From the NCBI GenBank assembly GCA_022736595.1, contig DZDC01000006.1, positions 1 through 14,318 on the forward strand: a stretch of 14,318 bases of DNA. The letters run 5' to 3'. Under the pieces are notes generated by a model that searched no databases, had not been told where the DNA came from, and was given only the letters and a program-made list of their open reading frames with translations. Shown one piece after another: positions 1 through 6,250 of the stretch. Each line of letters starts with the position of its first letter. Positions within the stretch are counted from its first letter, which is position 1. The translations under genes and the position numbers were made by a program. This DNA comes from Draconibacterium orientale (GTDB lineage Bacteria > Bacteroidota > Bacteroidia > Bacteroidales > UBA1556).

Positions 1-83
1 GCAGCAAAATTATATTATTTTATGCAGTATGATGTTTTTTAACATTTAGAATTGTTACCTTCATTAATTGTAACACGTTGTAA

Positions 84-572
84 GGAAATTGGGTTACCGC
101 CAGCGAAACTAATAATGAAAAATTTGAAATTGAACGATCCTTTGACCTCAGCCAATGGGAAGTGATTGGAGAAGTTAAAGGCCAGGGAAATAGTCAAAAA
201 ATGATGCAATATTCTTTTATTGATGCCAAGCATGCTTACGGAGTAAATTACTATCGCGTGAATCAAATCGACTTTGATGGTAAACATCAATACACTCGTA
301 CTGTGGCTTCTGAGCTGAAAAAGAAAGGTGAAATCAAAATATATCCTAACCCTGCTCAATCAAAAGTTACTTTGCATTCGGATCTTAGCATACAAGAAAT
401 TGTGCTGTACAACAGTGCCATGCAAAAAGTGGGTTATTTAAACCCTAAGGGTGAAAATAGCGTTGAGCTCGACCTTTCGCAGCACAAAGCAGGCATCTAT
501 TTCTTGGGTATAAAAACACAGAATGGACTTACGTACCACCTTTTGATAATTACTTCTGGCTTTATAAATTAG
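84..572 (+). pseudogene. 3' remnant of a T9SS-secreted protein with type A C-terminal sorting domain
   Basis: The open stretch encodes the last part of a secreted protein. It begins with WVTASETNNEKFEIERS (from 90), continues through YSFIDA and YYRVNQIDFDG, and ends in a C-terminal sorting domain starting at the IYPNP motif (about 339-353). This domain type directs export through the type IX secretion system and is removed at the cell surface. TASETNN..F.IERS is normally internal to such proteins, so the N-terminal part is missing. In the same frame an in-frame TAA lies at 81-83 and a TGA at 30-32. Between them, VTFINCN (54-74) resembles the strand that usually precedes the W.TASE motif. The first in-frame start is a GTG at 162, already inside the conserved region. 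I read this as a decayed or frameshifted gene. A sequencing or assembly error near 75-92 is the alternative. The sorting-domain assignment is firm; pseudogene status is moderately sure. Confidence 0.7.
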
Positions 573-804
573 CTGAGATTTTACCAAAATGCCGATTTAA
601 ACGATATTATTTCTAACTCCCCGCATTCAGTTTTTTAATCTCTTGGAGGGAAGCGGAGGCTCGAATTTGTTGGCTCTTTCACAAGAATAGAAGTCGAGGT
701 TAGCTCATTGATATTTTCCTATTCATAATCATCATTATATCATTACATTCTAAAGGTATTTAGCGCCAGCAAACACAAAATAGCACTACTTTGGCTGTTT
801 CTTT

Positions 805-821
805 TTATTACTCAGTAATAA
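805..821. repeat. 17-bp palindrome upstream of the aminotransferase gene
   Basis: TTATTACT-C-AGTAATAA is a perfect inverted repeat with 8-bp arms and one central base, ending 35 bp before the aminotransferase ATG. Its size and place fit a dimeric regulator's operator, but no regulator is identified. A TACTTTGG stretch at 787-794 just upstream is a poor match to the Bacteroidota -7 element. The rest of the 573-856 gap shows no other structure I can support. Confidence 0.4.
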
Positions 822-856
822 GCTAAATATTTATTTAAACACAAAAACAATTACGT

Positions 857-2074
857 ATGAGTATCAGTTTAATAGGCCGAAATGTTGGAGAATCGGTTAC
901 CTTAAAGTTAAATGAAACCTTTGCCATACTAAAAGCAAAAGGCGAACCTGTAATTCACCTTGGCGGTGGCGAACCCAAAAGTAAAGCCCCCCTTGATGCC
1001 ATTACTGCCATAGCTGCACACCTCAATACCGCCGAAGTACGTTATGCACCGGTGGACGGAAGTGTAGAAATGAAAAAAGCCATTATTCGCTACACTTTGG
1101 ATCATTACCATCGCTTAGTTGAACCCGAAAATGTGATTGCTTCCAGTGGAGCAAAACAAGCATTGATGGTGGCGCTTCAAGCCATTCTTGACCCACAAGA
1201 TGAGGTAATTTATCCTGCTCCATACTGGGTTTCGTATCCCGAAATGATAAAACTTTGCGGCGCAATTCCTATCCCTGTAGTGCCTTCTGATGGCACTTTC
1301 ACCCCTCGCATGGTCGATATCGAACAAAACGTAACCAGCTACACCAAAGCCATTATCATCAACAGCCCCAACAATCCTTCGGGAGCAGTTTACCCCGGTT
1401 CTTTTATCAAAGAGATCGTTGAGTTTTGCGAAAAGAAAGGCATCTATCTCATCATGGACGACATATACCACGTGCTTACTTTCAATGGTAAAAAGGCGGC
1501 CAATGTGTTTGATTATGTGACCGACTTTACCGAAAACAGTAAACTTATCCTCATCAACGGAGTTTCAAAAGCTTACGCCATGACTGGTTTTAGAATTGGT
1601 TGGGGCATTGCCAACAAACAATTGATAAAAGTGATGGCCAACATTCAAGGTCATCAAACCAGCGGCCCAAGCATCTTATTACAAAAGGCAGCCATCGGAG
1701 CCATCAATGGCGTACAATCCAGTATCGAAAGCCTTCGTACGACCTTAGAAAACAACCGTAAAGTGCTGGTTCAACGCCTTAGAGCTTTCAACGGAGTTCA
1801 TTTGATTGAGCCCGATGGAACCTTTTATGCCTTTGCCGATTTCAGTGCTTATGATAAAGATTCAACCCGTTTAAGCAATTTCCTTCTCGAAAAAGTAAAA
1901 GTACTTACCATGCCTGGAAAAGAATTTGGAATGGAAGGCTATTTGAGAATCAGCTTTTGCGGAAGCATCAAAGAAATCAACGAAGGTATCGATCGTATGA
2001 AATGGGCTTTAGATCCCAATTCTCCCAACGAACTTTATATTGGTGAGCGCAAATTGGTTCGCGATTGGTTATAA
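857..2074 (+). CDS. PLP-dependent class I/II aminotransferase, probably aspartate aminotransferase (405 aa)
   Basis: This cytoplasmic enzyme probably transfers the amino group between aspartate and 2-oxoglutarate, giving oxaloacetate and glutamate. Fold-type I hallmarks are in order. They are a GGGEP loop (36-40), W124 in APYWVSYPEM, N173 in NSPNNPSG, D201 and Y204 in MDDIYHVL, the Schiff-base lysine K238 in NGVSKAYAMTGFRIGW with R246 binding the cofactor phosphate, and R364 in LRISF for the substrate carboxylate. Length is normal for the Igamma subgroup of aspartate aminotransferases. The protein ends in a short polar tail after residue 386. The ATG at 857 fits the family's N-terminus. The next gene, pckA, starts 20 bp after the stop, so oxaloacetate made here could pass straight to PEP. 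Substrate is inferred from subgroup resemblance and context; other amino-acid or prephenate aminotransferases cannot be excluded. Confidence 0.88.
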   Translation: MSISLIGRNVGESVTLKLNETFAILKAKGEPVIHLGGGEPKSKAPLDAITAIAAHLNTAEVRYAPVDGSVEMKKAIIRYTLDHYHRLVEPENVIASSGAKQALMVALQAILDPQDEVIYPAPYWVSYPEMIKLCGAIPIPVVPSDGTFTPRMVDIEQNVTSYTKAIIINSPNNPSGAVYPGSFIKEIVEFCEKKGIYLIMDDIYHVLTFNGKKAANVFDYVTDFTENSKLILINGVSKAYAMTGFRIGWGIANKQLIKVMANIQGHQTSGPSILLQKAAIGAINGVQSSIESLRTTLENNRKVLVQRLRAFNGVHLIEPDGTFYAFADFSAYDKDSTRLSNFLLEKVKVLTMPGKEFGMEGYLRISFCGSIKEINEGIDRMKWALDPNSPNELYIGERKLVRDWL

Positions 2075-2094
2075 ACTCTAAAAACGAAAAACCC

Positions 2095-3753
2095 ATGAAG
2101 TATTTAAAATTTGATACTCCGGCACTTAAACATGCCCGCGATTATAAAGCTGAATTTGGACTGATGAATCATGGCCTGGTTCATCTTGATACAGTTTACT
2201 GGAACTTACCTGTTCCCGCCTTGGTTGAAGAAGCTATTTTTAGAGGCGAAGGCAAGCTGGTGAATGGAGGTGCTTTTCAAACTTATACGGGCAAGTGGAC
2301 TGCCCGCGCTGCCAACGACAAGTATTTTGTAAAAGAAGAATCCACCGAACACTTAATTGATTGGGGCTCCTACAACCGCCCTATGACCTCCGAAAAATTT
2401 AATGCCCTCTTTGCCCGCTTGCAGTCGTTTTGGCAAGGTGAAGAACTTTTTGTACAAGATCTTTACGCCGGTGCCGATCCCGATTATCGCCTTCCGGTGC
2501 GCATTGTTACCGACCGTGCTTGGGTAGCGCATTTTGGCAAAAACATGCTTTTGAGCGAGAATGATCTCTCTAAACTTAAGCAATTTATCCCCGACTTCAC
2601 CATCATGGTAAGTCCTAAATTTAAAGTTGACCCTCGCATCGATGGCACTTTAAGCGAAACCGCTATCGTTATCAATTTTGCCCAACGTTTGGCCATTATC
2701 GCTGGAACAGAGTATGCTGGAGAAGTGAAAAAATCCATATTCACCATTATGAACTTCCTGATGCCTTTGCAAGATGTAATGTCGATGCATTGCTCAGCCA
2801 ATGTGGGTAAAGAAGGAGATGTAGCTTTATTTTTTGGACTCAGTGGAACAGGAAAAACTACCCTCTCTGCCGACCCCAAACGCATGCTCATTGGCGACGA
2901 TGAACATGGCTGGAGCAACGATGGTGTTTTCAATTATGAAGCCGGTTGCTATGCCAAAGCCATTCGCTTAAGCGCCGAAGCTGAACCTGAAATTCATGCT
3001 TGCACCTACCGTTTTGGAACGATTCTCGAAAATGTGGTTTTTGATCCCGCCAGCCGCCAACTCGACCTCGACGACGAACGCATCACCGAAAATACCCGCC
3101 TCTCTTATCCCCTGGAATTTATTCCCAATGCGGTAAAAGAAAAAATGGTAAAATCTCAACCTAAAAACATCATCTTCCTTACTGCTGATGCCCAAGGGGT
3201 AATGCCTCCCATTGCTCGTTTAAGTATGGAACAAGCTATTTTTCACTTCATTAGCGGTTATACCAGCAAGATTGCAGGAACCGAATTGGGGTTAGGAATT
3301 GAACCTGAGATGACTTTTAGTGCTTGCTTTGGAGCTCCTTTTATGGTTCACCATCCCTACTTCTATGCTAAATTGCTTCGCCAAAAAGCCGAAGCCGCTG
3401 GCGCCACCATTTGGTTGGTGAACACGGGTTGGGTTGGTGGTAAATTTGGTGTGGGTAAGCGTATCTCCATTCGCCATACTCGCAACATGCTCAACGCAGC
3501 GCTTGAAGGCAAACTCGACAATGTGGAATTTAGAAAAGATAAACTCTTCGGATTTGATATACCTTTGAGCTGCCCTGGAGTTCCCGATGACGTATTCGAA
3601 CCCAGCAATGCTTGGGGCAACAAAAAGGATTATTGGAAAAAATACGATGCTCTCGTTTCACGTTACATCGAAAATTTCAAACTTTTTGCCAGTTTCGTAC
3701 CCGACGATGTGAAAGCCGCAGGGCCTAAACGCTTGGCTGAAGTTGGAGAATAA
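2095..3753 (+). CDS. pckA: ATP-dependent phosphoenolpyruvate carboxykinase (552 aa)
   Basis: The enzyme converts oxaloacetate and ATP to PEP, CO2 and ADP, the entry step of gluconeogenesis, in the cytoplasm. The ATP-type signatures are clear. There is a P-loop GLSGTGKT (248-255), the metal-binding kinase-2 pair D268/D269 in IGDDEHGW, K213 in AGEVKKS and H232 in MSMHCSAN for the active-site metal, and the GVGKRISI segment (452-459) near the nucleotide site. Length is slightly above the usual 530-540. The substrate-arginine loop reads TARAANDKY (69-77) where the common consensus is TGRSPKDKY; the arginine itself (R71) is kept. The ATG at 2095 is preferred over an upstream TTG at 2065 that would overlap the aminotransferase, because homology starts near MKYLKFDTPALK. 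It lies 20 bp after the aminotransferase, probably co-transcribed, and is followed by an intrinsic terminator. Confidence 0.96.
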   Translation: MKYLKFDTPALKHARDYKAEFGLMNHGLVHLDTVYWNLPVPALVEEAIFRGEGKLVNGGAFQTYTGKWTARAANDKYFVKEESTEHLIDWGSYNRPMTSEKFNALFARLQSFWQGEELFVQDLYAGADPDYRLPVRIVTDRAWVAHFGKNMLLSENDLSKLKQFIPDFTIMVSPKFKVDPRIDGTLSETAIVINFAQRLAIIAGTEYAGEVKKSIFTIMNFLMPLQDVMSMHCSANVGKEGDVALFFGLSGTGKTTLSADPKRMLIGDDEHGWSNDGVFNYEAGCYAKAIRLSAEAEPEIHACTYRFGTILENVVFDPASRQLDLDDERITENTRLSYPLEFIPNAVKEKMVKSQPKNIIFLTADAQGVMPPIARLSMEQAIFHFISGYTSKIAGTELGLGIEPEMTFSACFGAPFMVHHPYFYAKLLRQKAEAAGATIWLVNTGWVGGKFGVGKRISIRHTRNMLNAALEGKLDNVEFRKDKLFGFDIPLSCPGVPDDVFEPSNAWGNKKDYWKKYDALVSRYIENFKLFASFVPDDVKAAGPKRLAEVGE

Positions 3754-3777
3754 AACTCCTTCCCTAAACCTACTATT

Positions 3778-3816
3778 AAAAGCTACCTTAATATACAAGG
3801 TGGCTTTTCTTTTTTT
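3778..3816 (+). terminator. Intrinsic terminator after pckA
   Basis: Arms AAAAGCTACCTT (3778-3789) and AAGGTGGCTTTT (3797-3808) form a 12-bp stem with one T-G wobble and a 7-nt loop. The sequence continues into a T-rich tract to 3816. It begins 24 bp after the pckA stop codon and should end the aminotransferase-pckA transcript. Confidence 0.85.
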
Positions 3817-3865
3817 ATACCATTAAAAATCGATCCTTGATAAATAAAACATCCATATAGGTTTT

Positions 3866-3885
3866 TATAAATTGCTGAATTTATA
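3866..3885. repeat. AT-only hairpin, 8-bp arms
   Basis: TATAAATT-gctg-AATTTATA is a perfect inverted repeat with a 4-nt loop, composed of A and T except in the loop. It lies between the pckA terminator and the composite inverted repeat at 3892. It has no T-tract that would make it a terminator. Function unknown; AT-rich spacer DNA makes such short palindromes fairly easy to get by chance. Confidence 0.35.
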
Positions 3886-3891
3886 TTTGTT

Positions 3892-3984
3892 ATCACTTCT
3901 GACCGATTAAATATAGAATCCAATTATTTCTTTAGATTCCGAGCGTAGCGAGGAATCTAAAATTTTTAGTCGGTCACTGGTGAT
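3892..3984. repeat. Composite inverted repeat with REP-like core (intergenic)
   Basis: The core TTTAGATTCC (3931-3940) and GGAATCTAAA (3952-3961) are perfect 10-bp arms around an 11-nt loop GAGCGTAGCGA. The ATTCCGAGCGTAGCGAGGAAT core resembles a short palindromic repeat I recall as dispersed in Bacteroidota and other genomes. Outside it are a second arm pair, TGACCGA (3900-3906) with TCGGTCA (3970-3976), and a third, ATCAC (3892-3896) with GTGAT (3980-3984). The whole could fold as one interrupted hairpin. It fills most of the 3817-4087 gap, which has no gene. The inverted repeats are directly visible; the REP-like identity rests on memory of the motif. A mobile or REP-like repeat, or a structured leader or terminator element, are all possible. 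Confidence 0.6.
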
Positions 3985-4026
3985 TTGTTATGAATATTTA
4001 TCAGAGCTATATTCAACAATAGTAAT

Positions 4027-4034
4027 TACTTTTG
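4027..4034 (+). promoter_or_regulatory. Predicted -7 promoter element for the ECF sigma operon
   Basis: TACTTTTG matches the Bacteroidota TAnnTTTG -7 consensus and lies 53 bp before the sigma factor ATG, giving a leader of about 45 nt. No clear TTTG -33 element lies 19-21 bp upstream. That would be consistent with recognition by an alternative sigma factor, but this is not shown. A purine stretch AAAGGAG (4059-4065) is 22 nt from the ATG, too far for a ribosome binding site. Confidence 0.5.
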
Positions 4035-4087
4035 TAACTATTCAAACCAAGTCACGTCAAAGGAGCTATTAACTTTTTTCTCGCCAA

Positions 4088-4573
4088 ATGACCGTACAAG
4101 AGTACAATCAATGTGTGGATAAATATGCCGATGCAGTGTATCGCTTCATCCTTAAATCTATTGAGGATGAGGATAATGCGCAAGATATTGTGCAGGAATC
4201 ATTCACCAAGATGTGGGAAAAAAGAGACAATATCGAAGATGGGAAATCAAAATCCTATCTTTTTACCACCGCTTATCATACCATGATCGACTGGATAAGA
4301 CGAAGTCGAAATGTTAAAGTTGAAGATCGATTTTTTGAAAATCATGCCACCAGCCGCCATCGATACGACGATCTTAAAGAGGTACTGGATGAAGCTTTAA
4401 GTCGATTGCCACAAATTCAGAAAACGGTGGTTCTTCTACGCGATTACGAAGGATACTCATACGAGGAAATTGGGAAAATTACCAATCTCAACGAATCGCA
4501 AGTGAAAGTGTACATCTTTAGAGCCCGAGTGGCTCTTAAAAATTATATTGGAAGTCTTGATACTGTGATTTAA
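4088..4573 (+). CDS. ECF-subfamily RNA polymerase sigma-70 factor (161 aa)
   Basis: A small alternative sigma factor that directs RNA polymerase to a specific set of promoters. Region 2 spans about 11-75, with DAVYRFILKSIEDEDNAQDI followed by VQESFTKMWEKR and the helix ending in MIDWIRRSRN. Region 4 spans about 100-155, with ALSRLPQIQKTVVLLRDYEG and the helix-turn-helix YSYEEIGKITNLNESQVKVY (123-142). Regions 1 and 3 are absent and the length is typical of ECF factors. The next gene starts 2 bp after the stop and encodes a single-span membrane protein, the usual arrangement for a sigma/anti-sigma pair. It is probably held inactive at the membrane until a signal arrives. The ATG at 4088 is the only plausible start. 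The signal and regulon cannot be told from the sequence. Confidence 0.93.
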   Translation: MTVQEYNQCVDKYADAVYRFILKSIEDEDNAQDIVQESFTKMWEKRDNIEDGKSKSYLFTTAYHTMIDWIRRSRNVKVEDRFFENHATSRHRYDDLKEVLDEALSRLPQIQKTVVLLRDYEGYSYEEIGKITNLNESQVKVYIFRARVALKNYIGSLDTVI

Positions 4574-4575
4574 CC

Positions 4576-5832
4576 ATGCCAAACCATAACATCCACCGAA
4601 ACAATTATGAGCTTTTTATGCTCGACTTCATAGAAGGCAATCTTTCTACGGAGCAGCATGAACAGGTGGTTCTGTTTCTTGAGCAAAATCCTGACTTGGC
4701 ATCATTGATTGAGAACTTTGGAGAAGTGAAGTTAAGTGCTCCCAACAAAAAATTTAAAGCCAAGCATACCCTTTACCGATCCGAATCAGCAGAAACCTTT
4801 GATTCCATAGATCTGCTTTTTGCTCGGCAACTTGAAGGTGACTTATCTCCTGAAGAAGCGTTGCAGTTAGAAACCCAAATATTTCAAAATCAGCAACTTC
4901 AATCCACAGCACAGTTGATGTCACAATGCAAACTGTCGGCAAATCTTGCTTTGACGATGGAGCATAAAGAAGTACTGTACCAATTTGCCTGGGACAATCA
5001 ATTCATTGGAATGGCTGAGCTTGACAGCCTAATAATATCGCATTTTGAAGGCCTTCTTAGCTCCGAAAGTAGTGCTTTGTTAATTGCAAGTTGTCATCAA
5101 GATCCAGTGGCACAACGTCAATGGGATTTATTAAGTAGCGCCTACCTTACCGCTCCAATTATTTCGATGCCCTCCAAAGAAGGTTTAAAAAGATCCATTC
5201 CGCTTGCCAAACCCAGATATCGCCAATCGTGGTTTCACCTCCAGGCCGCGGCGGTGGTTTTACTGATTCTTTTCAGCTTATTACCTCGGTTTTCGCCCCA
5301 ACAAGCCCCTCTGGCATATAGTTTCAAAAAAGCTTTGGAAAATACCCTGCAAAATCCATCGCTCCAATCTACAGTTGATGCAAAGAGGGACATATCCATT
5401 CAACCCATTCATGATGACGCTCCAAAGCAACAAAACGCCACACAACCTACATCGCTTCAAACGGTTGCTTCAATTCACCACAGTGGTTTTGAACAAAGTG
5501 CAGCTATTCAAATGACAACGACTGGCAATGCTCCTACGGCATTTGTGCTCAACGATTCTATCGAGGGCTATTATCAAATTACAGCAGAAAGTACCCAAAG
5601 TCGATTAAAGAAATTGCCTTTAGCCAAAGAAGTAACACGATTGGGCGCGCGTTATTGGAACAAGGGTAACCGCATCATCCAAGATGAGCGTGAAAAAATC
5701 ATGGTTGAAAAGCCACAGAATTATCTTTATTCCATGGCTGAAATTGCACTTACGGGATTCAATAAACTCACTGAATCAGATTTTTCGTTGCCCAAAGACA
5801 GGCTAAAGGAAGATAAAGCCTCCGAAAATTAG
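4576..5832 (+). CDS. Putative membrane anti-sigma factor with triplicated N-terminal motif (418 aa)
   Basis: This protein is probably the partner that binds and inhibits the ECF sigma factor encoded 2 bp upstream. One membrane segment is predicted at about 222-237 (LQAAAVVLLILFSLLP). It separates a cytoplasmic N-terminal part from a roughly 180-residue exported part that I do not recognise. The N-terminal part holds three versions of one helical motif, at about 11-41 (FIEGNLSTEQHEQ), 78-108 (QLEGDLSPEEALQ) and 148-178 (HFEGLLSSESSAL). The shared pattern is EG-x-L-S-x-E followed by a hydrophobic helix. The zinc ligands H-x3-C-x2-C of classical ZAS domains are absent. The C-terminal part is Gln/Ser/Thr-rich near 260-320 and then basic. 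The anti-sigma role is inferred from position, topology and motif, not from a firm family match. Confidence 0.7.
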   Translation: MPNHNIHRNNYELFMLDFIEGNLSTEQHEQVVLFLEQNPDLASLIENFGEVKLSAPNKKFKAKHTLYRSESAETFDSIDLLFARQLEGDLSPEEALQLETQIFQNQQLQSTAQLMSQCKLSANLALTMEHKEVLYQFAWDNQFIGMAELDSLIISHFEGLLSSESSALLIASCHQDPVAQRQWDLLSSAYLTAPIISMPSKEGLKRSIPLAKPRYRQSWFHLQAAAVVLLILFSLLPRFSPQQAPLAYSFKKALENTLQNPSLQSTVDAKRDISIQPIHDDAPKQQNATQPTSLQTVASIHHSGFEQSAAIQMTTTGNAPTAFVLNDSIEGYYQITAESTQSRLKKLPLAKEVTRLGARYWNKGNRIIQDEREKIMVEKPQNYLYSMAEIALTGFNKLTESDFSLPKDRLKEDKASEN

Positions 5833-5912
5833 GGCAAATTGCAGCAATAATTATGCAAACAACTTCTCAATATTACACCCTACCACACACATTTTTAACA
5901 AACTAGTATAAA

Positions 5913-5962
5913 AAATTAGCTTGAGATTTAAAAAAATTTTGCTGAATTGGGTAAATTAGCTT
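5913..5962. repeat. Direct repeat AAATTAGCTT, two copies 40 bp apart, at the acpP promoter
   Basis: Identical 10-mers lie at 5913-5922 and 5953-5962. The second ends at the first base of the predicted acpP -7 element and the first lies just upstream of the -33 element, so they bracket the promoter. A regulator binding both copies is possible. The DNA here is very AT-rich, so chance is a real alternative. The rest of the 5833-5999 gap shows no gene. Confidence 0.35.
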
Positions 5963-5969
5963 TTCTTTG
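5938..5969 (+). promoter_or_regulatory. Predicted promoter of the acpP-fabF-rnc unit
   Basis: A -33 element TTTG (5938-5941), a 20-nt spacer and TTTCTTTG (5962-5969) fit the Bacteroidota housekeeping pattern TTTG-N19-21-TAnnTTTG, with one mismatch in the -7 box. Transcription would start near 5976, leaving about 24 nt of leader before the acpP ATG. Confidence 0.55.
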
Positions 5970-5999
5970 CACCTTGTTTAATCATAAATTTTATACAAC

Positions 6000-6233
6000 A
6001 TGTCAGACATTAAAAGCAGAATTACCGCTATCATCGTTGATAAACTAGGTGTTGACGAGAGTGAAGTTACTCCAGAGGCTAGCTTTACCAACGATCTTGG
6101 AGCCGACTCATTAGATACTGTAGAGTTGATCATGGAATTTGAAAAAGAATTCAACATTGCTATTCCAGACGATAAAGCTGAAGGAATATCAACGGTAGGT
6201 GATGCCATCACCTATATCCAAAACAATGCCTAA
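6000..6233 (+). CDS. acpP: Acyl carrier protein (77 aa)
   Basis: AcpP carries growing acyl chains as thioesters on a 4'-phosphopantetheine arm during type II fatty-acid synthesis in the cytoplasm. The attachment serine is S37 in the canonical GADSLDTVELIMEFE motif (34-48). The protein is small, acidic and of standard length, with the usual IPDDKAEGISTVGDAI helix region at its end. The ATG at 6000 follows the predicted promoter closely. fabF, encoding an enzyme that uses this carrier, starts 17 bp after the stop, and rnc follows it. Confidence 0.98.
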   Translation: MSDIKSRITAIIVDKLGVDESEVTPEASFTNDLGADSLDTVELIMEFEKEFNIAIPDDKAEGISTVGDAITYIQNNA

Positions 6234-6250
6234 ACGATAAAATCTCATTT

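Noticed and set aside
39..359. 106-codon minus-strand open frame at the left edge
   Set aside because: It overlaps the T9SS remnant, whose plus-strand translation has recognisable domain sequence, while this frame has none.
2065..2095. TTG at 2065 as the pckA start
   Set aside because: It would overlap the aminotransferase gene and add ten residues without family support; the ATG at 2095 fits.
2484..2933. 149-codon open frame on the minus strand opposite pckA
   Set aside because: Lies wholly inside a confident gene, shows no recognisable domain, and is a by-product of pckA codon use.
4059..4065. AAAGGAG as ribosome binding site of the sigma factor gene
   Set aside because: 22 nt from the ATG, too far to position the ribosome, and such sites are weakly used in Bacteroidota.
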